Made by a program: the position numbers and the translations under genes. The notes under the pieces are model-generated. The model was not told the DNA's origin. It saw only the letters and a list, made by a program, of their open reading frames with translations, and ran no database searches. Below are positions 19,472-27,199 of a stretch of DNA of 64,000 nucleotides, one piece after another. How positions within the stretch are numbered: position 1 is the first letter of the stretch; each line of letters begins with the position of its first letter. Source of the stretch: Pleomorphomonas sp. T1.2MG-36 (GTDB taxonomy: Bacteria > Pseudomonadota > Alphaproteobacteria > Rhizobiales > Pleomorphomonadaceae); assembly GCF_950100655.1 (NCBI RefSeq), contig NZ_CATNLY010000053.1:52274-116273 (forward strand), in the 5' to 3' direction.

Positions 19472-20170
19472 TCAGATATCGTCGTCCTCGTCGGACTTCG
19501 GACCGGAGAGGGCGTTAAGCTTGGCGAACACCGCATCGGCGTCGAGCTCCTCCTCGTCGTCGCGCGACGGGGCACGGAAACCGGACAGCGCGTCGGGTGA
19601 CGTGGTCTCTTCGACCGGAAGCAGCGTCTGCGTCAGCACCTTCTCCGGCGACACCTTGCCCGCCTTCTCGACCTCCATGTCCAGCTCGATCTGCGAGCAG
19701 AGGCCGAGCGTGACCGGATCGGCCGGCGTCAGGTTGGCGGAGTTCCAGTGCGTGCGGTCGCGGATCTGGGCGATCGTCGTCTTGGTCGTGCCGACGAGGC
19801 GCATGATCTGCGCGTCCTTGAGCTCGGGATGGTTGCGCACCAGCCAGAGGATGGCATTCGGCCGATCCTGGCGGCGCGACACCGGCGTGTAGCGCGGCCC
19901 CCGGCGCTTGGCCTCGGGCACGCGAACCTTGGGGTCGAGCAGCTTCAGGCGGATCGAACCATCCCTCTCGGCCCTCTCGATATCGTCACGGCTGAGCTGG
20001 CCGGTCAGGATCGGATCGAGACCCTTGATGCCCTGGGCCGCTTCGCCGTCGGCGATGGCCTTGACCTCGAGGGCGTGCAGCTTGCAGAAGGCGGCGATCT
20101 GGTCGAACGACAGAGCCGTGTTCTCGACCAGCCAGACGGCGGTTGCCTTGGGCATCAACGGGGTCGACAT
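19472..20170 (-). CDS. trcR: Cell-cycle transcriptional regulator TrcR (DUF1013)
   Basis: Protein of 232 residues matching DUF1013, known in Caulobacter as TrcR, an RNA-polymerase-associated cell-cycle regulator. It opens with MPKATAVWLVENTALSFDQI, includes the conserved RRGPRYTPVSRRQDRPNAI region, and a helix-turn-helix-like segment (DAQIMRLVGTTKTTIAQIRD). The C-terminal tail is acidic (ending SDEDDDI). The family is restricted to alphaproteobacteria. Assignment is by family; no function beyond DNA or polymerase association can be read from the sequence. Confidence 0.88.
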   Translation of the reverse strand: MSTPLMPKATAVWLVENTALSFDQIAAFCKLHALEVKAIADGEAAQGIKGLDPILTGQLSRDDIERAERDGSIRLKLLDPKVRVPEAKRRGPRYTPVSRRQDRPNAILWLVRNHPELKDAQIMRLVGTTKTTIAQIRDRTHWNSANLTPADPVTLGLCSQIELDMEVEKAGKVSPEKVLTQTLLPVEETTSPDALSGFRAPSRDDEEELDADAVFAKLNALSGPKSDEDDDI

Positions 20171-20283
20171 CGATAAATCCTCTTCGCTGGTCCACCGGCT
20201 CTCGCCGACGGCCCTCCGTCTCGTATCACGATGACTGGGGAATGCGATCTATATACAGACTGCGCCACTGTTCCGCAATCGAG

Positions 20284-21303
20284 CTAAGCCGGAAAATCCG
20301 GGTTTTGGCCGAAGGTCAGCACGATCTTGCCGATGTGGTCGGCTTCGAGGCGGGCATGGGCCTCCGCGGCCCGTTCGGCCGGCAACACCGCGTCGATCAC
20401 CGGCGCCACACTGCCGGCGGCAAGAAGCGGCCACACCCTGTCGCGAAGCGAAGCGGCGATCCCGGCCTTGAAGGCAGGCTCGCGCGGCCTCAGCGTCGAG
20501 CCGGTGTGGACGAGCCGCTTCTGCATCAGCATGGCGAAGTTAGCCGAAGCCTTCGCGCCGCCGAGAAAGGCGATCTGCACGATGCGGCCGTCGACGGCGG
20601 CGAGCTCATAGTTGCGGTCGACGTAATCGCCGCCCACCATGTCGAGGATGACGTCGACGCCCCGCCCGTCCGTCGCCGCCTTCAGCACGGCGACGAAGTT
20701 CTCGTCGCGATAGTTGACGGCGATCTCGGCGCCAAGCCGGCGGCAGGCCTCGCATTTGTCGGCGCTGCCGGCGGTGGCGAAGACGCGCGCCCCGAAGGCG
20801 CGGGCGAGCTGGATCGCCGTAGTGCCGATGCCGGACGTGCCGCCATGGACGAGAAAGCTCTCGCCGGCCAGGAGCCGCCCGCGATCGAACACATTGGACC
20901 AGACCGTGAAGAAGGTCTCCGGCAAGGCGGCCGACCGCACCGCGTCGAAGCCGACCGGCCATGGCAGGCAGCTGCCGGCCGGCGCAGCGCAATATTCGGC
21001 ATAGCCACCGCCGGCCACCAGCGCCGTCACCTTGTCCCCGATGGAGACGCCCCGCGCCTCGGCGCCAACCGCCGCGATAGTGCCAGCAACCTCGAGGCCG
21101 GGAATGTCGGATGCACCGGGCGGAGGCGGATAGACGCCTTGCCGCTGCAGCGCATCCGGCCGGTTGACGCCGGCCGCCTCGACGGCGATCAGCACGCCGT
21201 CGGCGGGCAACGCCGGCAGGGGACGTCGCACCGGCTTCAGCACCTCCGGCCCGCCGGGGCGGGAAATCTCGATCGCCAGCATGTCGGACGGCAGAGCGGC
21301 CAT
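20284..21303 (-). CDS. NAD(P)H quinone oxidoreductase (PIG3 family)
   Basis: Medium-chain dehydrogenase/reductase of 339 residues of the zinc-free quinone oxidoreductase type. The substrate-domain signature is GVNRPDALQRQGVYPPPPG, followed by PGLEVAGTI, and the cofactor-binding motif is VHGGTSGIGTTAIQLA (the AxxGxxG-like NADPH motif of the PIG3/QOR group). No catalytic-zinc cysteines are seen. GGAGACCGAAGAC precedes the start. A GNAT gene lies 93 bases upstream on the same strand. Confidence 0.92.
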   Translation of the reverse strand: MAALPSDMLAIEISRPGGPEVLKPVRRPLPALPADGVLIAVEAAGVNRPDALQRQGVYPPPPGASDIPGLEVAGTIAAVGAEARGVSIGDKVTALVAGGGYAEYCAAPAGSCLPWPVGFDAVRSAALPETFFTVWSNVFDRGRLLAGESFLVHGGTSGIGTTAIQLARAFGARVFATAGSADKCEACRRLGAEIAVNYRDENFVAVLKAATDGRGVDVILDMVGGDYVDRNYELAAVDGRIVQIAFLGGAKASANFAMLMQKRLVHTGSTLRPREPAFKAGIAASLRDRVWPLLAAGSVAPVIDAVLPAERAAEAHARLEADHIGKIVLTFGQNPDFPA

Positions 21304-21396
21304 GTCTTCGGTCTCCTTGAAACGCGGACGGCGAAGCCTCCCGCCGCCCCTCGGCCGGCAATCGTCCGGACGAGGCCAGTTGCCCTCTCGGATGGG

Positions 21397-21879
21397 CTAG
21401 AGATGCTTCCGCATGATCGAGAACGGTTCGCCATGCATGTCGAAGGTCTCGACCGCTTCCCACCCTGCCCTTGCATAGAGCCCCACGGCACCAGCAGTGT
21501 ACAGGGAAAGACGCGGGATGCGCGAGGCATGGGCCAGCGATTCCAGTTCGGCAATCAAACGCAGGCCGTGCCCCTGTCCGCGATGCGCAGGATCGACGTA
21601 AAGGCCCGCCAGCCATGGATTGAGCTCCGGCCTTCCCTCAAGATCGTCGAGGCAGAGCGCCACCATGCCGATGGGCTGCTGCCCGTCGAGCAGCACCAGC
21701 ACCGTGGGCATCAGACCGGGGCCTCGCGCGCTTTCGGCCTCGAAAGCGAGAGTATCTTCCAGGGAAACGCCATCGGCCTCGAAGAAAGCCTGCCACCGCC
21801 ACGTGCCGGTGATCTGTGCGAGATCGGGACGATCCCGGGTCGTGACGATGGTCAAGTCCATCCGTGTCTCCGATCGCAA
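21397..21879 (-). CDS. GNAT family N-acetyltransferase
   Basis: Protein of 160 residues. The acetyl-CoA-binding motif A is clear (LYVDPAHRGQGHGLRLI), as is the motif B region (LYTAGAVGLYARAGWEAVE). The substrate is unknown. Either the first Met or the seventh (MDLTIVTT) could be the start. It precedes the quinone oxidoreductase gene on the same strand. Confidence 0.9.
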   Translation of the reverse strand: MRSETRMDLTIVTTRDRPDLAQITGTWRWQAFFEADGVSLEDTLAFEAESARGPGLMPTVLVLLDGQQPIGMVALCLDDLEGRPELNPWLAGLYVDPAHRGQGHGLRLIAELESLAHASRIPRLSLYTAGAVGLYARAGWEAVETFDMHGEPFSIMRKHL

Positions 21880-22022
21880 GGCAGCCTCTGGTGGCGCCGC
21901 CGACGCCTTGTCCTGTTCGAGACCCGTTCTATCCTGCCTCGCCGCCTATGGTCCACTGAGCCGACTTGACACGCCGGTCGGGCGAGCCTTCACTTCCCTG
22001 TGCCATAACGAGGAGGGTTCAG

Positions 22023-22214
22023 ATGACCATCGATGACGATCGGCCAGAGACGCCACCGCCCGCCCACGTGGTCGGCCAGGACCTGTCGCGCCTTTCGGTG
22101 GCCGAGCTCCGCGCCCGCGTCGGCCTGTTGCACGCCGAGATCGCCCGGATCGAGGAAGCCCTGCGCCTCAAGGACGATGTCCGTAGCGCCGCCGACTCCC
22201 TCTTCAAGTTCTGA
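22023..22214 (+). CDS. DUF1192 protein
   Basis: Small protein of 63 residues. The conserved core LSRLSVAELRARVGLLHAEIARIEEAL is a short coiled coil with the family's LSVxEL pattern; the tail ends SAADSLFKF, also typical. Function unknown. GAGGAGGGTTCAG precedes the ATG. The gene lies just upstream of the RcdA homologue, a conserved pairing in this order. Confidence 0.85.
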   Translation: MTIDDDRPETPPPAHVVGQDLSRLSVAELRARVGLLHAEIARIEEALRLKDDVRSAADSLFKF

Positions 22215-22724
22215 GGCGGATGGCTAACGGAATCCATCGAAAAATATTCATTGTTAAGGACACGTTTACCAGTTTCGTTTATCAAGAACTTGATCCGTAT
22301 GGTTGGATCACGAGTGGCTCCTGTCACTCTTTTGACGCCTCCCTGTTCAACTTAGGAAGGGCCGCCCCTGGCGGCCTTCTTTTTTTGTCCGGCCTTTCTC
22401 GCCGTGGGATCGACGCTCCGCCAACTCCCGCTTTTCGGCCGATTCCCGACACCCTAGGATTTGTCGAGACTCGCTCCCCGCTTTGCGTTAACCTTTCATT
22501 CATGTTCGAGCCGGGCCTTGCCGTTCCTGGCATGCCGGTTGCGACCTTGACCGCAAAGTCGGACGACTGTTCCGGAAGGGGATTCAGGTCACCCTTTTGG
22601 GGATTGCGGGGAAGAGTGGCGGCAGCCGCCAGCTTTTTCTTTGCGACGGCGCTTTCGCGGTCCAACTCATGGGCGTGAAACCGGCCGGGCCAATCGTCCG
22701 AGCGTCTGGTGCAGAGGTGGCGTG
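22215..22724. other. Intergenic region upstream of rcdA
   Basis: 510 bases. It contains a terminator at 22357-22387 and TTAA-N7-TTCA at 22488-22502, one mismatch from a CtrA box. No coding region is convincing. The AT-rich stretch 22230-22345 ends in the terminator and could be a long 3' untranslated region or a small RNA. Confidence 0.4.
22357..22387 (+). terminator. Rho-independent terminator
   Basis: GGCCGCC (22360-22366) pairs with GGCGGCC (22370-22376), three-base loop, extended by A/T pairs and followed by TTCTTTTTTT. It serves DUF1192 or a short transcript between DUF1192 and rcdA. Confidence 0.85.
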
Positions 22725-23255
22725 ATGAGTGATTTTACCGGCAAGTCCCATTCCGGCACGGAGGCCATCGCCTTCGGTGCGCGTGCGCTCAATTCGGAGC
22801 TGTTCCGTGAGCTGTTCCGCGAGGGCATGGCGCTCGTCGAGGAAACGGCGAGCTATCTCGACGGTGACGGCCGTATCGAGAGCCGCAATCTCAGCCGAGC
22901 CGCCACGCTCTCCTACTCCACCGAATCGATGCGCCTCACGACTCGTCTGATGCAGATCGCCTCGTGGCTGCTGATGCAGCGTGCCGTCAACGAGGGCGAG
23001 ATGTCACCCGAGCAGGCCCGCAGCGAGAAGAACAAGGTTCGCCTCGACTTCCAGCCGCCGGTCATGTCCGGCCCGCTGTGGAGCGAGCTGCCGGCGGCCC
23101 TCCGCTCGATCATCGAGCGGACCGACCGTCTGCACGGCCGCATCGTCCACATGGACAAGGCCATCTACGTCGCCGCCGAGCCAGCCGCCAACCTCGTCGC
23201 CCGCGACCTCGACCGCCTCGCCAGCGCCTTCGGCGCCCGCCGCATCGACAACTGA
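22725..23255 (+). CDS. rcdA: DUF1465 protein, homologue of CtrA-degradation adaptor RcdA
   Basis: Protein of 176 residues, almost entirely helical, of the DUF1465 family. Caulobacter RcdA, the adaptor that with CpdR and PopA delivers CtrA to ClpXP, belongs to it. Recognisable segments are FGARALNSELFRELFREGM, SYSTESMRLTTRLMQIASWL and a C-terminal helix with DRLASAFGAR. Start at the ATG at 22725; an upstream in-frame ATG at 22641 would add a basic unconserved leader. It sits between DUF1192 and rpmE as in relatives. Function in this organism is inferred. Confidence 0.85.
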   Translation: MSDFTGKSHSGTEAIAFGARALNSELFRELFREGMALVEETASYLDGDGRIESRNLSRAATLSYSTESMRLTTRLMQIASWLLMQRAVNEGEMSPEQARSEKNKVRLDFQPPVMSGPLWSELPAALRSIIERTDRLHGRIVHMDKAIYVAAEPAANLVARDLDRLASAFGARRIDN

Positions 23256-23312
23256 TCGCGATCGGCAGATCGTCGGCGCGTCCCGCGCCGACCCCATCCG
23301 TCTTGCGGCCGT

Positions 23313-23420
23313 TCCTACAGCGCGTACGGCGAATTCTGGTTCGCCAACGTGCTCTATCTCTTTGTTTTTACGCAACTCCGGATGCAAACCCGGTTCCCAC
23401 TTTTGCTGGAGTTGCTCTAG
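23313..23420 (+). repeat. RIME-like intergenic mosaic repeat
   Basis: Contains GCAACTCC (23372-23379) and GGAGTTGC (23408-23415) around AACCCGGTTCCCACTTTTGC, ending CTCTAG. The arrangement is highly reminiscent of the dispersed Rhizobium intergenic mosaic elements, which are non-coding palindromes scattered in rhizobial genomes. Only one copy is seen here, so repetition is inferred from known elements. Confidence 0.6.
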
Positions 23421-23428
23421 TTCAAAAC

Positions 23429-23463
23429 AAAAACCCCGGCGAGCAGCACTCGCCGGGGTTTTT
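23429..23463. terminator. Bidirectional terminator rcdA / rpmE
   Basis: Perfect 15-bp stem from AAAAACCCCGGCGAG (23429-23443) to its complement (23449-23463), loop CAGCA. A/T tails on both sides suit the convergent genes. Confidence 0.92.
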
Positions 23464-23486
23464 CATGTTCGTCCTGCCGTCCAACC

Positions 23487-23714
23487 TTACTTGGTGGAGA
23501 ACAGGCCACCGAACTTGGAATTGAAGCGCGACAGGCGGCCACCGCGGTCCATCAGCTGCTGCTGACCACCGGTCCAGGCCGGATGCACCTTCGGGTCGAT
23601 GTCGAGGTTGAGCGTCGCATTCTTGGCGCCGTAGCACGAGCGGGTGATGAACTCGGTGCCATCGGTCATGACGACCTTGATGTCGTGATAGTCGGGATGA
23701 ATGCCCTGCTTCAT
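23487..23714 (-). CDS. rpmE: 50S ribosomal protein bL31
   Basis: Protein of 75 residues. It opens [19 protein letters not shown] and carries the bL31 signature near [18 protein letters not shown]. Only one cysteine is present, so this is the non-zinc form, lacking the CxxC pair. A strong terminator lies downstream. Confidence 0.97.
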   Translation of the reverse strand: MKQGIHPDYHDIKVVMTDGTEFITRSCYGAKNATLNLDIDPKVHPAWTGGQQQLMDRGGRLSRFNSKFGGLFSTK

Positions 23715-23961
23715 CTTATCGATCCTTTCGGGCGTCGCAAGGACGCGATCATTGACGCCGGCCTTGTCGGGGCGCCCGGTGTTGGGTATCGGCCGCGCGG
23801 CGGCTCATCAGAGGAACGAGCCGCCCCGAGGATGCCTCGAGCGGCTCGTTTCCGGTCCACCGCATGGCCCGGTCGGGCGCCTCTATAGCGCAAAGGCTCG
23901 GCGCGGACAAGCGTCGAGGAGGCGCGCCAGCGCTTTTCGCGCCGGTCCGCGCCGCTTTCTG

Positions 23962-24858
23962 TCAACCGGCCTCGACGACGGCCGGCACCTGCTCGCGGGC
24001 TTGCGCCTTGACGGCCTCCTGCACCTTCTCGAAGGCGCGCACCTCGATCTGGCGCACGCGCTCGCGGCTGACGCCGAACTCGGTGGAGAGATCTTCCAGC
24101 GTCATCGGATCCTCGGCCAGACGCCGTGCCTCGAAGATGCGGCGCTCGCGCTCGTTGAGCACGCCCAGCGCCCGCTTCAGCATGGCGCGGCGCTGGTCGA
24201 GCTCTTCCGTCTCGGCCATCACCGTTTCCTGGTTGTCGCGGTCGTCGACCAGCCAGTCCTGCCACTCGCCGCTCTCGCTGTCGGAGCGCAGCGGCGAATT
24301 GAGCGACGCATCGCCGGAGAGACGGCGGTTCATCGACACGACGTCTTCCTCGGTCACGCCGAGCTTGGTGGCGATCGCCTCGACCTGGTCGGGCTTGAGA
24401 TCGCCGTCGCCGAGCGCCTGGAGCTGGCTCTTGGCCTTGCGAAGGTTGAAGAACAGCCGCTTCTGGTTGGCCGTCGTGCCCATCTTGACCAGCGACCACG
24501 AGCGCAGGATGTACTCCTGGATCGCCGCCTTGATCCACCACATCGCATAGGTCGCAAGGCGGAAGCCCTTGTCGGGCTCGAAGCGCTTGACCGCCTGCAT
24601 CAGGCCGACGTTGCCCTCGGAAATGACCTCGCCGATCGGCAACCCGTAGCCGCGATAGCCCATGGCGATCTTGGCGACGAGGCGCAGATGCGAGGTGACG
24701 AGCTTCTGGGCGGCGTCGCGGTCGCCGTAGTCCGCGTAGCGCTTGGCCAGCATGTATTCTTCCTGCGGCTCAAGCATCGGAAAGCGACGGATCTCGTCGA
24801 GATAGCGGCTGAGACCGCCCTCTCCCGCGGCGATCATCGGCAATGTGGTTCGGGCCAT
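23962..24858 (-). CDS. rpoH: RNA polymerase heat-shock sigma factor RpoH
   Basis: Sigma-32 protein of 298 residues. Region 2 includes WWIKAAIQEYILRSWSLV (-10 recognition), followed by the RpoH-box-type sequence QKRLFFNLRKAKS, and region 4 has the helix-turn-helix GVSRERVRQIEVRA. It directs transcription of heat-shock genes and is a known FtsH substrate. The ATG at 24858 follows an AAGGGGGG ribosome site; the upstream in-frame extension is Arg-rich and unconserved. rluD lies upstream on the same strand, the usual alphaproteobacterial order. Confidence 0.97.
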   Translation of the reverse strand: MARTTLPMIAAGEGGLSRYLDEIRRFPMLEPQEEYMLAKRYADYGDRDAAQKLVTSHLRLVAKIAMGYRGYGLPIGEVISEGNVGLMQAVKRFEPDKGFRLATYAMWWIKAAIQEYILRSWSLVKMGTTANQKRLFFNLRKAKSQLQALGDGDLKPDQVEAIATKLGVTEEDVVSMNRRLSGDASLNSPLRSDSESGEWQDWLVDDRDNQETVMAETEELDQRRAMLKRALGVLNERERRIFEARRLAEDPMTLEDLSTEFGVSRERVRQIEVRAFEKVQEAVKAQAREQVPAVVEAG

Positions 24859-24994
24859 CGAGCACCCCCCTTTTCGTTTATTGGACCGCTCCCGGACGGA
24901 CACGGCAACCCCTCGGCGCCTTACCAAGCAAGCGCGCCGAAAGCCGAATATAGGAACAATCCCGGCAATTTCATGGGGAAACTGCTGAAAAAGC

Positions 24995-26026
24995 CTAAAG
25001 TTCCCCGAACGCCTCCACGAGGGCAGACATGTCCGGCGGCAGTTCGCTGGTAAAACGCAGCAACTCTCCGGTCACCGGATGTTCGAAGGCGATCAGGAAG
25101 GCATGCAGCGCCTGACGCGGAAAGGCCCGGACCACCGCCCCCACCGCTTCGGGAAGCCGGTTGGCCTTGGTCAGGAAGTGAGCGCCATAAACCGCATCGC
25201 CGATGAGCGGATGGCCGGCCGCCGTCAGATGCACGCGGATCTGATGCGTCCGCCCCGTCTCCAGATGGCATTCGACGAGCGAGGCGATCGCGCCCCGCCC
25301 CGACTCGGCTGGAAACCGTTCCGCCACCTCATAGTGAGTGATGGCCTCCTTGCCGCCGCCGCCCTTCACGATGGCCATCTTGGTACGGTCGGACGACGAG
25401 CGGCCGAGCGGCGCGTCGATGGTGCCGCGAAACGGCTCGGGGCTGCCCCAGACGAGCGCCAGATAGCCGCGCTCCAGCGGGCCGGTGCGGCCGTGGTCCG
25501 CGAACTGGGCGGCAAGGCCGGCATGCGACCGATCGGTCTTTGCCACCACCATCAGGCCGGTAGTGTCCTTGTCGAGCCGGTGCACGATGCCCGGCCGGCG
25601 GACGCCGCCGATCCCCGACAGGCTGTCGCCGCAATGGGCGATCAGCGCATTGACCAGCGTGCCGGTCCAGTTGCCGGCCGCCGGATGCACCACGAGGCCG
25701 GCCGGCTTGTCGATGACGATCAGTTCGTCGTCCTCGTAGACGACCTCGAGCGGGATGTCCTCGCCCTGCGGCTCGGCATCCTCGGCCGGCGGCACCACAA
25801 CGGTGAGCGCGAGGTTGCCGGCGATCTTGCGGGAGGCGTCGGTGATGACGGTCCCGTCGACGGCCACCGCGCCCGCTTCGATCAGCGCCTTGAGGCGGGA
25901 TCGGCTGATATCGGGGAACGCCTCGGCGACCAGCTTGTCGAACCGCGTCTTCGCGGCCGCCTCCACGGTGGCCGTCCGCGCCTCGCCGGCCTCGTCTTCC
26001 AAGGCGATATCGTCCTCATCCGCCAT
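24995..26026 (-). CDS. rluD: 23S rRNA pseudouridine synthase RluD-like
   Basis: Protein of 343 residues of the RluA/RluD family. An N-terminal S4 RNA-binding domain (RSRLKALIEAGAVAVDG) precedes the catalytic domain with the essential aspartate in GIVHRLDKDTTGLMVV, then GRTHQIRVHLTAAGHPLIGD. In this family RluD modifies helix 69 of 23S rRNA. Start chosen at the acidic MADEDD (26026); the open frame extends 26 codons further upstream with no conservation. Adjacent to rpoH. Confidence 0.93.
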   Translation of the reverse strand: MADEDDIALEDEAGEARTATVEAAAKTRFDKLVAEAFPDISRSRLKALIEAGAVAVDGTVITDASRKIAGNLALTVVVPPAEDAEPQGEDIPLEVVYEDDELIVIDKPAGLVVHPAAGNWTGTLVNALIAHCGDSLSGIGGVRRPGIVHRLDKDTTGLMVVAKTDRSHAGLAAQFADHGRTGPLERGYLALVWGSPEPFRGTIDAPLGRSSSDRTKMAIVKGGGGKEAITHYEVAERFPAESGRGAIASLVECHLETGRTHQIRVHLTAAGHPLIGDAVYGAHFLTKANRLPEAVGAVVRAFPRQALHAFLIAFEHPVTGELLRFTSELPPDMSALVEAFGEL

Positions 26027-26208
26027 CGTTACCTCTTGGGCACCCACCCGAAAAGCCGGGAGACTTTTCGCAGAAGCGGATGCATGAAAACAACCAACCG
26101 GCAAAAGGCGCTTCGCGAGATCGCCGCTTGCTCCGGCGGCGCGTCGACAAACCGCGCCGGATTCGCTAAATGCGCCTATCGCAGAAATCCGCGCTGAAGG
26201 AAAGCATC

Positions 26209-26562
26209 ATGGCAGGGCCGACCGACGACGAACGCGACGTACCGCTCGACCCGGCCATTGCCCGGGTGCAGGCCCGCCTCAGGACCATGATGCTGATCGC
26301 CGGGGGCACGCTGGGCATCGGCCTGATCGCCGTGTTCATCGCCATCGCCTTCCGCGTCGCCAAAAGCGGCGAGGACGCACCGCCGGCCGGCACGCCGTTC
26401 CAGACACTGGTCGAGGTGGCGACGCCCGGCACCGTCGTCGCCACCGATGTCGACGGCGACCGCCTGTCGCTGACCATTGACGGCCCCGAGGGCAAGGTGA
26501 TCGAGATCCACCACCTGCCGTCCGGCAAGCTGATCGGCCGCGCCGTCCTCCTGTCGAAGTGA
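26209..26562 (+). CDS. Small single-pass membrane protein, DUF6476-like
   Basis: Protein of 117 residues with one transmembrane helix (about residues 34-57, MLIAGGTLGIGLIAVFIAI) and a soluble C-terminal part (about 75-117) with PGTVVATDVDGDRLSLTIDG. Position next to rluD and overall shape recall DUF6476 proteins, but that label is tentative. The start at 26209 has a GAAGGAAAG ribosome site; an ATG at 26170 is in frame but has none. Function unknown. Confidence 0.8.
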   Translation: MAGPTDDERDVPLDPAIARVQARLRTMMLIAGGTLGIGLIAVFIAIAFRVAKSGEDAPPAGTPFQTLVEVATPGTVVATDVDGDRLSLTIDGPEGKVIEIHHLPSGKLIGRAVLLSK

Positions 26563-26609
26563 GCTCGGTCACCGCTTGACGGCGGCCGGCGGCGCCCCAT
26601 CTGGATCCC

Positions 26610-26684
26610 GAGGCAACGTCCTCTCTCACTCCACCGGGTGAGCTCCAAGTCCGGGACGGCCCGGCCCTACCGAAAGGAGGGCCG
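26610..26684 (+). promoter_or_regulatory. Structured sugE leader, candidate guanidine-II-like switch
   Basis: A perfect hairpin CCGGG-ACGG-CCCGG (26651-26664) has the ACGR tetraloop typical of guanidine-II riboswitch hairpins. Its 3' arm overlaps CGGCCCT (26662-26668), which can instead pair with AGGGCCG (26678-26684), the 3' edge of the ribosome binding site. Two further hairpins lie upstream (26610-26623, loop CAACGT; 26625-26642, loop CACC), but neither has a canonical ACGR loop, so the two-hairpin consensus is not fully met. Confidence 0.35.
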
Positions 26685-26686
26685 TC

Positions 26687-27007
26687 ATGGCCTGGATCTA
26701 TCTTCTCATCGCCGGACTGCTGGAAGTCGTGTGGGCCTACGGCATGAAGCTGTCGGCCGGCTTCACCCAGATCGGCGCCAGCGTCGTCACCATCGTCGCC
26801 ATGCTCATGAGCTTCGGCCTGCTCGCCATCGCCATGAAGTCGCTGCCACTCGGCACCGCTTACACGGTATGGACCGGCATCGGCGCCGTCGGCAGTTTCG
26901 CAATAGGCATCGTCGTGCTCGGCGAAGCGGTGACCGCGACGCGGCTCCTCGCAGCGGCGCTGATTCTCGCCGGCCTCGTGCTGATGAAGCTATCGAGCCC
27001 GGCCTGA
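26687..27007 (+). CDS. sugE: SMR-family guanidinium exporter SugE/Gdx
   Basis: Four-helix inner-membrane protein of 106 residues of the small multidrug resistance family. The conserved glutamate is in the first helix ([16 protein letters not shown]), followed by the SugE-type [17 protein letters not shown]. SugE/Gdx members exchange guanidinium for protons; the Gdx signature (W-AYGMK with G-T-Q rather than a QacE pattern) favours that over a quaternary-ammonium exporter. An AAAGGAGG ribosome site lies six bases upstream, partly inside a predicted stem. Confidence 0.93.
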   Translation: MAWIYLLIAGLLEVVWAYGMKLSAGFTQIGASVVTIVAMLMSFGLLAIAMKSLPLGTAYTVWTGIGAVGSFAIGIVVLGEAVTATRLLAAALILAGLVLMKLSSPA

Positions 27008-27066
27008 AGCATCATCCGACCGGAGTGAAACGAGGATCGCCAAGACGATGCTCCACACACGAAAGC

Positions 27067-27109
27067 TTGGAGCGCCGATCTGACTCAATCAGATCGAACG
27101 GCGCTCCAA
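27067..27109. repeat. Long near-perfect hairpin after sugE
   Basis: TTGGAGCGCC (27067-27076) pairs with GGCGCTCCAA (27100-27109), inner GATCTGA (27077-27083) pairs with TCAGATC (27089-27095), loop CTCAA, and a GAAC bulge. The modular palindrome looks like a dispersed hairpin repeat or a processed 3' end, not a simple terminator, since no thymine run follows. Confidence 0.6.
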
Positions 27110-27159
27110 AGTCATTCTGGCAACGGTGGGAGCCGGTTGGTGCCGGGGACTTCCGCTTA

Positions 27160-27196
27160 GCAAAACGGCGCCACCCATGAGGCGGCGCCGTTTTGC
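27160..27196. terminator. Bidirectional terminator
   Basis: GCAAAACGGCGCC (27160-27172) pairs perfectly with GGCGCCGTTTTGC (27184-27196), loop of 11. It can end the minus-strand gene at 27200 and the plus-strand sugE transcript. Confidence 0.85.
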
Positions 27197-27199
27197 AAG

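Noticed and set aside
24995..26197. Long plus-strand frame opposite rluD (372 codons)
   Set aside because: Antisense shadow of rluD, which has clear catalytic motifs.
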